Shown here one piece after another: positions 8,306-18,070 of a stretch of DNA of 64,000 nt. Location: assembly GCA_002708315.1 (NCBI GenBank), contig PANC01000015.1:81671-145670 (forward strand). The letters are read 5' to 3'. Position numbers and translations under genes: made by a program. Origin of the DNA: Lentimicrobiaceae bacterium. GTDB lineage: Bacteria; Bacteroidota; Bacteroidia; Bacteroidales; F082. How positions within the stretch are numbered: the stretch's first letter is position 1; each line of letters starts with the position of its first letter. A model generated the notes under the pieces. That model did not search any database, had not been told where the DNA came from, and saw nothing but the letters and a program-made list of their open reading frames with translations.

Positions 8306-8980
8306 TTAAACTTTATTGTGGTCTATTATTATTACTATCTCTCCTTTGGGAGGTTTATCAGTGTAGTAATTTAATACCTCCATTACAGATCCCCTTGTCG
8401 TTTCCTCATAAATCTTTGTGATTTCTCTAGAAACAGATATGCTTGTCTCGATACCAAAAAATTCTGAAATCTGTTTTAGTGTTTTTATCAATCTATGGGG
8501 AGATTCATAGAGAATAATTGTATGAGATAATTGTGCGAGATATTTTAATCTACCCTGCCGTCCTTTTTTTTGCGGTAAAAATCCTTCAAAGAAAAACCTA
8601 TCTGCAGGCAGGCCTGAATTAACCAATGCTGGAACAAATGCAGTTGCCCCCGGAAGACAGTCAACCTCAACCCTACGAGCAATGCACTCCCTTATTATCA
8701 GAAAACCAGGGTCTGAAATAGCAGGGGTGCCCGCATCAGTTATGAGCGCCATGTGTTCACCGTTTTCAATTCTTTCAGCAATGAATTCTAAAACTTTATG
8801 TTCATTATGCTGGTGATAGGGTGTCATTTTGGTTTCAATCCCAAAATGTTTTAATAGTTTGCCGCTTGTTCGGGTATCTTCAGCCAATATTAAATCTACA
8901 TCCTTTAGAGTTTTTATGGCTCGCAGGGTCATGTCCTCAAGATTCCCAATTGGTGTTGGAACGATGGTTAGCTTTGACAT
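8306..8980 (-). CDS. rsmI: 16S rRNA 2'-O-ribose C1402 methyltransferase RsmI
   Basis: 224 residues. The opening VPTPIGNLEDMTLRA and then LAEDTRTSGKLL, LITDAGTPAISDPGF, PGATAFVPALVNSGL and FEGFLP match the tetrapyrrole-methylase-type fold of RsmI, which methylates the ribose of C1402 in the ribosomal P site using SAM. The protein ends shortly after the catalytic domain (KGEIVIIIDH), lacking the C-terminal extension of the E. coli enzyme; this short form is usual in Bacteroidota. It follows the coiled-coil gene by 9 bases on the same strand and is probably co-transcribed. Confidence 0.95.
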   Translation of the reverse strand: MSKLTIVPTPIGNLEDMTLRAIKTLKDVDLILAEDTRTSGKLLKHFGIETKMTPYHQHNEHKVLEFIAERIENGEHMALITDAGTPAISDPGFLIIRECIARRVEVDCLPGATAFVPALVNSGLPADRFFFEGFLPQKKGRQGRLKYLAQLSHTIILYESPHRLIKTLKQISEFFGIETSISVSREITKIYEETTRGSVMEVLNYYTDKPPKGEIVIIIDHNKV

Positions 8981-8989
8981 TATATGGAA

Positions 8990-9769
8990 CTATTGGTTAA
9001 GTTTTCTTGCACAAAGCTCCTTAAGTTTATGGTACGCTTCATTATCATCACCCCACTGCGATTGAACTTTAAGTTCTAGTATATATGTTTCAACACCCTT
9101 ATTGGTAGTAAGTTCATTTATCTCATCCAGAATCTTATTATATCTTGTCATATCGCCATTGAAAAGTTCATTAATAAATAGGAATTTTTCATTTATACCT
9201 ATAGCTTCTCGAATGTTTTCAACTTGCGTTTTTTGCATTTTTTCTCCCACACTCTGTTCTTCACCTGAGGCAAATTGCTTGGAAACAGCATCTTCACTTG
9301 TTGTAGAAAAAAGATCATAAGCTGTCTGTGCTAATGGCTCTTCATTTTTTACCTCATCTTGGATAGGAGTATCATCGCTTAATAAATTATCAACCTTTGG
9401 CTCTTTTACTTTTTCCTCAACAACTGAATGCAACAACACTTCTTCTTGATTTGCCTCAGGATGATTACCCTTGATTACCTCCTGTTTATCCGTCACAATA
9501 TTCTCACTCCCGATATCATTAGTTTGATTATCAGTAATTACAGTATTAGTTATATCAATATCGTCTTCTTTCTTGATTTCATTTTTAACTCTGCTTTCTG
9601 AAATATCATTTAATTCAAATATCATTTCATACAACTCAAGGATGTTCTTGCGCATGATATCCATATCCATAGAGTGTATTTCATCGTCTTGTTTTTGTAA
9701 TCGCTTTATATGGGCTTTTAAGGTATTAACCTGAGCACTTAACCTGAGTAATATTTTTTCTTTATCCAT
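8990..9769 (-). CDS. Coiled-coil protein of unknown function
   Basis: 259 residues. The first 55 are predicted helical and coiled (KEKILLRLSAQVNTLKAHIK, LYEMIFELND). Residues 65-165 are acidic, low-complexity and probably disordered. A compact conserved-looking C-terminal domain begins at about 175: INEKFLFINELFNGDM, YNKILDEINEL, YILELKVQSQW. I recall this C-terminal block as a Bacteroidota-specific domain without known function. No signal peptide, so cytoplasmic. It is 9 bases upstream of rsmI and divergent from tdk. Confidence 0.75.
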   Translation of the reverse strand: MDKEKILLRLSAQVNTLKAHIKRLQKQDDEIHSMDMDIMRKNILELYEMIFELNDISESRVKNEIKKEDDIDITNTVITDNQTNDIGSENIVTDKQEVIKGNHPEANQEEVLLHSVVEEKVKEPKVDNLLSDDTPIQDEVKNEEPLAQTAYDLFSTTSEDAVSKQFASGEEQSVGEKMQKTQVENIREAIGINEKFLFINELFNGDMTRYNKILDEINELTTNKGVETYILELKVQSQWGDDNEAYHKLKELCARKLNQ

Positions 9770-9890
9770 TGATTAAAAAGTTCTTATTTTTGTAATCCCA
9801 AATTCAATAGCTGTATAGCGATAATTCCCTTTTCAGATTTTGTTTTGGTAAATCATTCAAAAATAAACAAAGAATACCATATAGTATCTG

Positions 9891-10472
9891 ATGTTTCTCG
9901 AAAAAGACCATATTAAATCAGTAAAATACGGATGGATTGAGGTTGTTTGTGGTTCCATGTTTTCTGGAAAAACGGAGGAACTAATAAGAAGACTTAACCG
10001 TGCCCGCATTGCAAAGCAAAAGGTAGAAATTTTTAAACCAGCCATAGATACAAGGTATGATGAAGATGATGTTGTTTCGCATGACTCCAACACTGTTTCA
10101 TCAACAGCCGTAGAAAATGCCTCACAGATACTTTTTTATGCTGATGAATTTGACGTAGTGGCAATTGATGAGGCCCAATTTTTTGGGAATGACCTGGTTG
10201 GTGTTTGTAATGAATTGGCTGCCAAAGGCAAAAGAGTTATCGTTGCTGGACTGGATATGGATTACCTAGGCAAGCCCTTTGGCCCTATTCCAGAGCTTAT
10301 GGCATCGGCGGAATATGTTACCAAAGTTCATGCAATATGCATGAAATGCGGAAGTCTTGCCAGTTATTCCCACCGAACAGTTAAAAATGATAATTTAGTT
10401 GTTTTAGGAGAAACCGATTCATACGAGCCACTTTGTAGAGCATGCTTCAAAACCTCTCTAAGCAAAGACTAG
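9891..10472 (+). CDS. tdk: Thymidine kinase
   Basis: 193 residues. Walker A GSMFSGKT at 21-28, the Walker B-like DEAQFF, and two cysteine pairs (CMKCG, CRAC) that bind the structural zinc place it as a type II thymidine kinase, which phosphorylates thymidine with ATP in the salvage pathway. The lasso region AICMKCGSLASYSHR is intact. It is transcribed away from the coiled-coil/rsmI pair. A short hairpin with a T run overlaps its stop codon. Confidence 0.96.
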   Translation: MFLEKDHIKSVKYGWIEVVCGSMFSGKTEELIRRLNRARIAKQKVEIFKPAIDTRYDEDDVVSHDSNTVSSTAVENASQILFYADEFDVVAIDEAQFFGNDLVGVCNELAAKGKRVIVAGLDMDYLGKPFGPIPELMASAEYVTKVHAICMKCGSLASYSHRTVKNDNLVVLGETDSYEPLCRACFKTSLSKD

Positions 10473-10484
10473 TTGTCTTTTTTT
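10463..10484 (+). terminator. Weak terminator at the tdk stop
   Basis: AAAGAC (10464-10469) pairs with GTCTTT (10475-10480) across a 5-base loop, followed by TTTT. The stem includes the TAG stop of tdk; only two G-C pairs, so strength is doubtful. Confidence 0.4.
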
Positions 10485-10525
10485 GTAATAGAATAAAAAC
10501 AAAAGAGTAATTACTTCATTTTTCT

Positions 10526-10533
10526 TAATTTTG
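10526..10533 (+). promoter_or_regulatory. -7 box for the cyclophilin gene
   Basis: TAATTTTG fits TAnnTTTG and ends 24 nt before the ATG at 10558. Confidence 0.5.
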
Positions 10534-10557
10534 CCTTTCATTTTTAAAATTTAATGG

Positions 10558-11196
10558 ATGAAAAACGTGCTACTTATTTTAGGATTATTTTTAAGCTTTC
10601 AGCTTATTTCTCAGACTGAAAAAACAGAAACTCTTGCTGTTATTAAAACATCATATGGAGATATTACAGTAAAACTATATAATGATACCCCTTTACACAG
10701 GGATAATTTTATTAAACTTGTTAATGAGGGTTGGTATGATGGGTCACCATTTCACAGAATTATTAATGGTTTCATGATTCAAGGAGGGCACTCAGGAAAA
10801 ACCGGTGACGGTCGCGTGGATCCAGGATACTTAATTGATGCTGAAATACTACCAAATCATTACCATAAAAAAGGTGTTCTTGCCGCAGCAAGAATGGGTG
10901 ATGCCGTTAATCCTGAGAAACAATCTTCAGGATCACAATTTTACATTGTTCAGGGTCAGGTTGTTCCACTAACATACCTTGAAAGAGCATCTTCTTCAAC
11001 CGGATTTAAGTATACGGAAGAAATGAAGAGAACATATGCTACCCTTGGAGGTACACCACATCTAGATGGTGGCTATACTGTTTTTGGAGAAGTGGTAATG
11101 GGATTGGATGTTGTGGACAAAATAGCCGCAGTTAAAACAGGGCGTGGAGATGTACCTGTGGAGGAGATTACCATGACAGTTGAATTGGTTGACTAA
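10558..11196 (+). CDS. Exported cyclophilin-type peptidyl-prolyl isomerase
   Basis: 212 residues with a signal peptide (MKNVLLILGLFLSFQLISQ), so periplasmic. The cyclophilin core follows: YGDITVKLYND, HRDNFIKLVNEGWYDGSPFHRIINGFMIQGG, and SSGSQFYIVQG, with the catalytic Arg in FHRII and the Gln/Phe pairs present. GGYTVFGEVVMGLDVVDKIA closes the barrel. It probably assists folding of exported proteins. A 4-base-earlier ATG is out of frame. pheS follows after 25 bases on the same strand, so the two may be co-transcribed. Confidence 0.93.
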   Translation: MKNVLLILGLFLSFQLISQTEKTETLAVIKTSYGDITVKLYNDTPLHRDNFIKLVNEGWYDGSPFHRIINGFMIQGGHSGKTGDGRVDPGYLIDAEILPNHYHKKGVLAAARMGDAVNPEKQSSGSQFYIVQGQVVPLTYLERASSSTGFKYTEEMKRTYATLGGTPHLDGGYTVFGEVVMGLDVVDKIAAVKTGRGDVPVEEITMTVELVD

Positions 11197-11221
11197 ATTT
11201 TCAGTTGAAAAGTAAAATAAC

Positions 11222-12238
11222 ATGAAAGATAAAATAGCCGGCATACTCGAAGACGTTAAGATGTTCAGTGCAGAAAATATTGATCAGCTTGAGGAATTCA
11301 GAATAAAGTACCTAAGTAAAAAAGGAATTGTAACCGGTCTATTTGCTGAATTTAAAAACGTTGCCCCAGATAGAAGAAAAGAAATGGGGCAATTAATGAA
11401 TGGGTTAAAGAATGCTGTTCAAGACAAAATATTATCGCTAAAGGAAGGGCTGGATAAAACCCAGGATATAATTAAGAAGCCCGACTTAACTCTTCCAGCC
11501 GAAGCTCCATTAGGAAGCAGGCACCCTCTTTCCATTGTAAGAAATGAAATAATTGATATTTTCTCAAGAATTGGATTTAATGTAAGTGAGGGGCCAGAAA
11601 TTGAAGATGACTTTCATAATTTTTCTGCTTTAAATTTTCCCGCAGACCACCCTGCAAGAGATATGCAGGATACGTTTTTCATAAATAAAAACCCTGACAT
11701 TGCTCTCAGAACACACACATCATCTGTTCAAGTGCGTGTTATGGAAAATTCACAGCCTCCAATTAGAACAATATCTCCAGGTAGAGTTTTTAGAAATGAG
11801 GCCATTTCTGCGCGTGCTCATTGCATATTTCATCAGGTAGAAGGCTTATATGTTGATACCAATGTAAGTTTTGCTGATCTTAAACAAACTCTTTTCTATT
11901 TTGCAAAAGAACTCTTCGGAGAAGATACAAATACTAGGTTTAGGCCATCATACTTTCCTTTTACAGAACCTTCTGCCGAAATGGATATATCATGTAATAT
12001 ATGTGGTGGTAATGGGTGTAATATCTGCAAGTATTCTGGGTGGGTAGAAATTTTAGGATGTGGCATGGTTGATCCAAATGTTTTGGACTTATGTGGAATT
12101 GACAGTGAAAAATATACAGGTTTTGCCTTTGGAATGGGAGTTGAAAGAATAACCATGCTCAAATATCAGATTAATGATTTGCGATTGTTTTTTGAAAATG
12201 ATGTGAGATTTATTAATCAGTTTAAATCCACAATTTAA
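11222..12238 (+). CDS. pheS: Phenylalanyl-tRNA synthetase alpha subunit
   Basis: 338 residues, normal PheS length. The N-terminal coiled coil (residues 1-90) contacts tRNA; the class II core follows with [11 protein letters not shown] (motif 1), [22 protein letters not shown] (motif 2 with the Phe-AMP contacts) and [14 protein letters not shown] (motif 3 with the terminal Arg). The [12 protein letters not shown] segment is typical. It pairs with PheT, which is not in this window, so the subunit genes are unlinked here, as is common in Bacteroidota. The gene converges on the DUF1232 gene with only nine bases between. Confidence 0.97.
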   Translation: MKDKIAGILEDVKMFSAENIDQLEEFRIKYLSKKGIVTGLFAEFKNVAPDRRKEMGQLMNGLKNAVQDKILSLKEGLDKTQDIIKKPDLTLPAEAPLGSRHPLSIVRNEIIDIFSRIGFNVSEGPEIEDDFHNFSALNFPADHPARDMQDTFFINKNPDIALRTHTSSVQVRVMENSQPPIRTISPGRVFRNEAISARAHCIFHQVEGLYVDTNVSFADLKQTLFYFAKELFGEDTNTRFRPSYFPFTEPSAEMDISCNICGGNGCNICKYSGWVEILGCGMVDPNVLDLCGIDSEKYTGFAFGMGVERITMLKYQINDLRLFFENDVRFINQFKSTI

Positions 12239-12247
12239 TCACCTCGT

Positions 12248-12631
12248 TTAATCATCTATTGTTTCAGCGTCATCATGCTCTATTTTTAACCACCGGTTCA
12301 TCTTACCTCTTGCCTCTTCTTTAACCTCTGGAGTAATATAATCATTGGCACTTGACATGACGTAGGTTAAAAACGCTATGTCGTCAGTGAAACCTATAAT
12401 AGGTAAAAAATCGCTAATCAGGTCTGCCGGAAGCAGAAGGTATCCAGCGGAGGCTGTTAACATAACCCTTAATTTTAAAGGCACCTTTGAATCACTAATT
12501 AATGTTAATATAATCAGCGCATATAATACGACAGTATTGCCTAATTTTTTTCCGTATGATCTGAGAAATGATTTAAGCTCTGATTCATCATAATGTTTTA
12601 TGTATTCATGCATGTTATCAAGTACTTTCAT
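12248..12631 (-). CDS. DUF1232 (YkvA-like) small membrane protein
   Basis: 127 residues. The DUF1232 core is clear: a hydrophobic stretch, then GYLLLPADLISDFLPIIGFTDDIAFLTY, the P-x-D-L-I-P/S-D-x-x-P motif that defines the family. One or two membrane segments lie at about 30-75. The role is unknown. Its ATG overlaps the TAA of the IPExxxVDY gene by one base (TAATG), which implies translational coupling. Confidence 0.88.
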   Translation of the reverse strand: MKVLDNMHEYIKHYDESELKSFLRSYGKKLGNTVVLYALIILTLISDSKVPLKLRVMLTASAGYLLLPADLISDFLPIIGFTDDIAFLTYVMSSANDYITPEVKEEARGKMNRWLKIEHDDAETIDD

Positions 12632-13089
12632 TACTTATGCTTTACAAATTTTAATTCATGCAATTCAATTGTTTCCATTAACAAGTCCATATCTTTAATT
12701 TTTCCCATATCGGCCTGAAATACTGCTGAAATATTTAATATTTTACGAATAGCAGAGGAGGTTTCGTCAGCATAATTATCGTCAATAGCATCCTTTATTA
12801 ATAATAAAAAGTCTACTGTTTTTTGAGATGGTAATAGTATGTTTCCCTCGGACTTATTACCTATTAAATAAAAATGTGTGTGAGTTTTATAATCCTTATA
12901 ATAATACCACGAAAACCCTTGATTAGGATCACCCGAAAGATCAAAAACCAAGTCCTCATAATTAACCAGGTCAAAGCCCAGTTTATTGTTAATATGAAAG
13001 CATAACGAATAATCTTTGAGGTGACTTACAATTGCATAAAGATGAAACCCATCAAAATAATTCGTTATTCTTGATAGCTTTTTCGACAT
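12631..13089 (-). CDS. IPExxxVDY family protein
   Basis: 152 residues, the usual length for this Bacteroidota-specific family of unknown function. The characteristic N-terminal strands are present (FDGFHLYAIVSHLKDYSLCFHINNKLG), as is the motif region, here degenerated to LPSQKTVDFLLLIKD instead of I-P-E-x-x-x-V-D-Y. No signal peptide or membrane segment, so cytoplasmic. A -7 box lies 16 nt upstream of the ATG. The gene is coupled to the DUF1232 gene downstream. Confidence 0.8.
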   Translation of the reverse strand: MSKKLSRITNYFDGFHLYAIVSHLKDYSLCFHINNKLGFDLVNYEDLVFDLSGDPNQGFSWYYYKDYKTHTHFYLIGNKSEGNILLPSQKTVDFLLLIKDAIDDNYADETSSAIRKILNISAVFQADMGKIKDMDLLMETIELHELKFVKHK

Positions 13090-13105
13090 ATAAGCATTTT
13101 AATAA

Positions 13106-13113
13106 CAAAGGTA
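13106..13113 (-). promoter_or_regulatory. -7 box for the IPExxxVDY/DUF1232 operon
   Basis: Minus-strand TACCTTTG ends 16 nt before the ATG at 13089; the transcript leader would be about 10 nt. Confidence 0.5.
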
Positions 13114-13246
13114 TGTAATTTGATTTTACCCCAATTAATTACTTTTTTCTTGGAGCACAGCATCTTTAAATGGCTTAGCAATATATGCTTTGACTAAGCC
13201 TTTTGCATTACTTTTGGAGAATTTGTTGATTTTTTTGTTCCCGGTT

Positions 13247-14512
13247 TTATGGTGACACAACTTCCATCAAAGTAGCGCAAAATATTGCTCCATAAGTTCC
13301 TAATGCATAACCCAATACAGCAAGAAGAACGCCAACCGGCGCTAAGCTAGGGTGAAAAGCTGATGCTACAACTGGCGCTGAAGCAGCGCCACCTACATTA
13401 GCCTTACTACCAACGGCTAAAAAGAAAAAAGGAGCCTTAATCAATTTGGCCACCAAAAACAATAACCCAACATGAAATGCCATCCAGATTAGTCCTATGA
13501 TAATAAAATCCCAGTATTCAACCAATTGCGAAAGATCAATTTTCATTCCTATTATTGCCACCAGTATGTAAATGAAAACGCTCCCCATTTTTGAAGCGCC
13601 AACACCCTCTAGCTTCCTCATTTTAGTAAATGAAAGTGTTAATCCAAATGTGGTTGCAATTACGACTATCCAGAAAAATTGACTGGCCAAAATAGTGTCA
13701 GTCATGGCTGTGCTTTCTGCCCAACCACCAAAAAGATTAGCCAACAAGTGGGCCAAGCCAACACCTCCAAAAGCAATGGCAAATATTTTCATTAAATCAG
13801 TAAGGGTGGAGTTTCGCTGCACACTAGCAGTATATTTTGCCATATTGGTTTTCAGCAATTCAATGGAAGAGACATCAGCCTTTAGCCACCGGTCTATTTT
13901 ATCAGATTTTCCCGCACCAAACAGGATAAAGGCCATCCATATATTAGCAACAACAACATCTACCGCAAGCATGGCTCCATACTTATCCACATTAAATTGA
14001 TACAATTCAAGCATGGCCGTTTGGTTGGCACCGCCACCTATCCAGCTACCCGCCAAGGTCGCCAATCCTCTCCATACTGCATCAGGTCCAGCCCCTCCCA
14101 ATGTGTCGGGAGAAATTACAGATGTAACCAAAATGGCAATAGGACCACCTAAAATGATACCTATCGTAGCAGTAAAAAACATAATCAATGCTTTTGGTCC
14201 TAATCGTATTATACCTTTTAAATCTGTGCTCAAGGTCATTAAAATGAGAGAAGCGGGCAAAAAATAATTTTTAGCGATTGGCCAAAGTTCTGAATATTTG
14301 GGTGATATAATATTAAAGGTGCTTAACAAGGCGGGGAGAAAATAGCACATTAGTAACGCGGGAATAATTTTGTAAAACCAAGCCAGGCTTTTCAATTGTG
14401 ATGTGTAAAATACTATACCTAGGCAACACATCAATAGCCCGAAGACTATTGCATCATCCATTATAAGTGGTTCTTTAATAATTGCTGTAATTGCTATAAG
14501 GCCTAATTTCAT
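13247..14512 (-). CDS. DUF819 family inner-membrane protein
   Basis: 421 residues with about ten to twelve hydrophobic helices. The family pattern includes GSWIGGGANQTAML and, near the end, KANVGGAASAPVVASAFHP, two glycine-rich repeats typical of DUF819 (YjcL-like) proteins. The two-fold repeat and glycine-rich breaks suggest a secondary transporter, but the substrate is unknown and no experimental role is assigned to the family as far as I know. It stands alone, with 268 bases of AT-rich sequence before the next, divergent gene. Confidence 0.88.
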   Translation of the reverse strand: MKLGLIAITAIIKEPLIMDDAIVFGLLMCCLGIVFYTSQLKSLAWFYKIIPALLMCYFLPALLSTFNIISPKYSELWPIAKNYFLPASLILMTLSTDLKGIIRLGPKALIMFFTATIGIILGGPIAILVTSVISPDTLGGAGPDAVWRGLATLAGSWIGGGANQTAMLELYQFNVDKYGAMLAVDVVVANIWMAFILFGAGKSDKIDRWLKADVSSIELLKTNMAKYTASVQRNSTLTDLMKIFAIAFGGVGLAHLLANLFGGWAESTAMTDTILASQFFWIVVIATTFGLTLSFTKMRKLEGVGASKMGSVFIYILVAIIGMKIDLSQLVEYWDFIIIGLIWMAFHVGLLFLVAKLIKAPFFFLAVGSKANVGGAASAPVVASAFHPSLAPVGVLLAVLGYALGTYGAIFCATLMEVVSP

Positions 14513-14780
14513 CGTTGTTTTTTTGTGTGAAAGTATATATTCTACGTTAATAAATGCATAGAGTGCTTTTTATTTTAATAAGTTTTTTCATTAATTTCAA
14601 TAATGCCGTTATTCAAAATTACAAAATCAACTTATTTTCCCCATTATTAACTGTCTCTTACTTGTTATTCACAATTTAAAAATAATTGGCAAAGATAAAA
14701 TTTGTTGGCTTTTCAGTATATATTAATTAGACCTCTGTAATTATTTTAACTTTACACAACTAATAATTAATTAATATGTT

Positions 14781-16412
14781 ATGAAAAAATTAACTTCTGT
14801 TTTGATGATGAATCTGCTATTTATCATGTTAACTTTCGGACAAGCTTTTGATTGGGCAAAAGCATCCGGAGGTAATGGGTCCGATAGGGCATATGCAATT
14901 TCTGCTGATAATAACGGCAATAGCTATGTTACTGGTTGGTTTGAACAAACAGCCAGCTTTGGTGATATGGTATTAACCAGTGAAGGTGGTAAAGATGTTT
15001 TTTTGGTAAAATATAATAACGACGGGGAAGTCGTTTGGGCAACAAGTGCTGGGGGAGAAGGAAACAACAGCGCTGCTGGCATTTGCATGGACTGGGATGA
15101 ATTTCCCATAATAACCGGATGGTTTAGTGGAACAATCCATTTTGGCGACATCGTTTTGGAAAGTGCTGGAAGTTATGATATGTTTGTTGCCAGATATAAT
15201 AATAATGGTGACGTAATTTGGGCACAAAGTGCAGGTGGTGAGGGAGACGATTACGGAAATAGGATAACAACAAACTTTGAGTATGATGTGCTTGTTTCTG
15301 GTAGTTTCAGATACACCGCTCAATTTGGAGGAGAAACCTCTATAACAAGCGAAGGTAACCGAGATATTTTTGTGGCAAACTATTCCAATACCGGAAACTT
15401 TCATTGGGTTAAAAATGCTGGGGGAGAAGGAGAAGACCGTGCTTATGATATTGTAAGCGCAGCAAACGGGGATACATATTTTACCGGCATGTACAATGGG
15501 AAAGCTTTTTTTGGTGAACACGATATTTTTTCAAATTCCATTGTTAGTTCCTACATAGCAAAAATGGATGCTGGTGGTAATTTTATATGGGTAAAAAATG
15601 GAACGGGAGGCGCCAATGATTATTCAAGAGGATTTGGATTGAGCCTAGATAGTGAAGGCTATATATGCGGGAACGGATTCTTTTCTGGAAGTTTTTCATT
15701 CGGAGAAAATACTGTTACCGCAACGGGAGGACCATATGACTTTGACGCATACATAGTACGATTTGATTCAGAGGGTCAATTGAAGTGGCTAAATAAAGCC
15801 GGGGGTTATGGAAATGATCAAGGGTTTGATTTATTTACAGACAACGATGGAAACTCATATACAACAGGTTTTTTTAGCTCGGTTGCTGTATTTGGAGATC
15901 ATGTTATAGAAAGTCAAGGAGAATCAGATATTTTTATTGCAAAATATAATTGGGCAGGTGAAGTTGAGTGGGCAAAACGAGCGGGTGGTATTTATCAAGA
16001 TTATGGATATGGTATTACCGCCGGTAATCCTGAGGTTGGCGCTCTTTATTTATGTGGAGACTTTGAAGATGTTGCTAGCTTTGACGATATTGAATTAACA
16101 GGATGGGGTTCGGGGTTATTTGATATGTTCACAGCCAAACTGTTGTATGAAAATGATTTTATTGGTGAGACGGGTAATGGTTTATTTAAAATAACCCCAA
16201 ACCCATCTTCTGGAGTGTTTGATTTGGAATTTTCCGATTTGAAAAAAGATGTGTGGCTTCACATACTAGATTCCAAAGGAAAATTAATAACCAAGAAGAT
16301 GTTATTGGCGAATCAGAATAAAATAATTATTGAAACCACAATATCATCGGGCATTTACACATTATTCATACCTGAACTAAGGGTGTCAGAGAAGGTCGTA
16401 ATACTCAGATAA
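14781..16412 (+). CDS. T9SS-exported beta-propeller repeat protein
   Basis: 543 residues. A signal peptide (about 20 residues ending FGQ) is followed by about eight repeats of roughly 48-52 residues, each ending W-x-x-x-A-G-G-x-G-x-D, with internal G-N-S-Y-V/T-T-G and I/F-V-A-K/R-Y-N motifs. These are SBBP-type propeller repeats. The last 80 residues are a type A sorting domain (ITPNPSSGVFDLEF, LHILDSKGKLI, SSGIYTLFI, KVVILR), so the protein should cross the outer membrane through T9SS and be anchored or released. Function unknown; possibly an adhesin-like surface protein. Confidence 0.9.
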   Translation: MKKLTSVLMMNLLFIMLTFGQAFDWAKASGGNGSDRAYAISADNNGNSYVTGWFEQTASFGDMVLTSEGGKDVFLVKYNNDGEVVWATSAGGEGNNSAAGICMDWDEFPIITGWFSGTIHFGDIVLESAGSYDMFVARYNNNGDVIWAQSAGGEGDDYGNRITTNFEYDVLVSGSFRYTAQFGGETSITSEGNRDIFVANYSNTGNFHWVKNAGGEGEDRAYDIVSAANGDTYFTGMYNGKAFFGEHDIFSNSIVSSYIAKMDAGGNFIWVKNGTGGANDYSRGFGLSLDSEGYICGNGFFSGSFSFGENTVTATGGPYDFDAYIVRFDSEGQLKWLNKAGGYGNDQGFDLFTDNDGNSYTTGFFSSVAVFGDHVIESQGESDIFIAKYNWAGEVEWAKRAGGIYQDYGYGITAGNPEVGALYLCGDFEDVASFDDIELTGWGSGLFDMFTAKLLYENDFIGETGNGLFKITPNPSSGVFDLEFSDLKKDVWLHILDSKGKLITKKMLLANQNKIIIETTISSGIYTLFIPELRVSEKVVILR

Positions 16413-16421
16413 ACCTGTGTG

Positions 16422-16850
16422 CTATGCAATTACTGCATCCCATGGAATCATTGAAAGCATAACAGCAAGGGCCACTAAAAAATATAGAAATATGGTTAGG
16501 TTTTTCTTTACCTCTGTACTTTTTTTCCTGGCTCTGTATAAACCTATGGATACGATTGCAACAGCTATCAACATCATCAAAGGGTGTTCCAGACCATAAA
16601 ATCTTAAGGCCTCATTTTTCATCATTCCCTTACTATAATTTACCATGGGGCTTATGAAAAGTAGAACTATACCTATCAATAATTGTAAGTACATTAGGTG
16701 CTTGGTATATTTATAAAACTTATACCATCCTGGTGAATCTGTTTCTTCTTTTTTAACATATTTCAATAAAGTAACAATAATCCCCAAGGATAGCATTGCT
16801 AATACCAGCCACATAATGCCTGAATGTGCGTGTTTTAATATTTCATACAT
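16422..16850 (-). CDS. Four-helix membrane protein (cytochrome b-like annotation group)
   Basis: 142 residues with four hydrophobic segments. The pattern HAHSGIMWLVLAML at the N-terminus, HLMYLQLLIGIVL in the second helix and LEHPLMMLIAV in the third gives conserved histidines in three helices; related small Bacteroidota proteins are often annotated as cytochrome b family. Whether haem is bound is unknown. It converges on the propeller protein gene with nine bases between. No partner oxidoreductase gene is adjacent. Confidence 0.7.
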   Translation of the reverse strand: MYEILKHAHSGIMWLVLAMLSLGIIVTLLKYVKKEETDSPGWYKFYKYTKHLMYLQLLIGIVLLFISPMVNYSKGMMKNEALRFYGLEHPLMMLIAVAIVSIGLYRARKKSTEVKKNLTIFLYFLVALAVMLSMIPWDAVIA

Positions 16851-17029
16851 AATTTTTCGTGTTTTTTATAATTGTTATAAAATCGCTCTTTATAATTTCG
16901 TTAAACCACAAAAGTCAAATTAACTAAATTTGTGATTGCCTTATAATTGAATTGGTTTTAATTATTGCAATTTTTTGTCTTTGGGGCAAATATAATATTT
17001 AAAAGAAGAAAAATAATTATAATGTTATT

Positions 17030-17857
17030 ATGAAAAGACTTGTCTTTTGCCTGTTGGTTTTAATGATTTGTCAGCAAACATCTGCTCAGGATTTATCGGC
17101 CATGTCATTTAATATTAGATTCGACAACCCCAATGACAATCTAAATCAATGGTGTGATAGAAAAGCCGACGTTGTATCAGTTTTAAAAAACTATAAACCA
17201 AGTTTTATTGGAATACAAGAGGGATTAGTCCATCAGCTAGAGTATATTGATGAAAATATGCACGATTACAAATACATAGGTGTTGGTAGAGGCGATGGAA
17301 GGCAGAAGGGTGAATACACGGCTATATTTTTTGATTCAATTAGATTTTCCCTTGTGAACGAAATCACATTTTGGCTTTCAAAAACACCAAGCAAGATATC
17401 AATAGGGTGGGACGCTCAAATGCTAAGGGTATGCACATACGGACATTTTATCGATAATAATACAGGCAAAAATATATATGTGTTTAACACTCATTATGAT
17501 CATATTGGTGTAAAATCGCGCAAAAATTCATCTAAACTTATACTAAATACATTTGAAAACCTCGGAATATCGGATTCATGCCTGATTATAATGGGAGACT
17601 TTAATTCGTTGCCTGAGGAAAAGCCAATTAAAATATTGGAGAGTAATTTGGACCTTCCAATAAGATCAAAAAATGAATCAATACATGGGCCTAAGGGCAC
17701 TTTCAACGGCTTTGATCCAACAGCTATTCCAGTCAAGCGTTTAGATTATATTTTTTCAAAAAACCTTAACATTAAACTGTATTTGCACATAAATGCCAAA
17801 AGAAATAATGGACTATGCGTTTCTGATCACCTTCCGGTATTAATAGAGTATAACTAA
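17030..17857 (+). CDS. Exported endonuclease/exonuclease/phosphatase family protein
   Basis: 275 residues with a signal peptide (MKRLVFCLLVLMICQQTSAQ). The EEP fold signatures are in order: MSFNIRFDN (Asn metal ligand region), FIGIQEGLVHQL (catalytic Glu), VFNTHYDH (His/Asn), IIMGDFNSLP (Asp/Asn), and SDHLPVLIEY (terminal catalytic Asp-His). Such exported proteins usually act as phosphodiesterases or nucleases in the periplasm; substrate cannot be told. Single gene between convergent and co-directional neighbours. Confidence 0.9.
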   Translation: MKRLVFCLLVLMICQQTSAQDLSAMSFNIRFDNPNDNLNQWCDRKADVVSVLKNYKPSFIGIQEGLVHQLEYIDENMHDYKYIGVGRGDGRQKGEYTAIFFDSIRFSLVNEITFWLSKTPSKISIGWDAQMLRVCTYGHFIDNNTGKNIYVFNTHYDHIGVKSRKNSSKLILNTFENLGISDSCLIIMGDFNSLPEEKPIKILESNLDLPIRSKNESIHGPKGTFNGFDPTAIPVKRLDYIFSKNLNIKLYLHINAKRNNGLCVSDHLPVLIEYN

Positions 17858-17862
17858 TGGTA

Positions 17863-17916
17863 ATATTAATTAATATCAATGTGTTTTTAAGCGTTACTTG
17901 TGATATTTCAAATATC
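17863..17916. promoter_or_regulatory. Two palindromes upstream of gadC
   Basis: A perfect 14-base palindrome ATATTAATTAATAT is at 17863-17876, just after the preceding stop codon, and GATATTT-C-AAATATC is at 17902-17916. They lie in the 213-base gap before gadC and could be operator sites or part of a 3' end. The AT-rich composition makes chance palindromes likely. Confidence 0.3.
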
Positions 17917-18070
17917 CCTATTTTATTGATTATGTATTAGTTATAAAGTGTTGTTTTTTAACTACTTTTAGCTTTAATTAACTGTAGCCGGCTTATTTAT
18001 AAATAATAAACCTGCCAACGGGGTTTTGAAATGTTTATAAATATCTGAATTATTAATAAAGTCAAAAAAT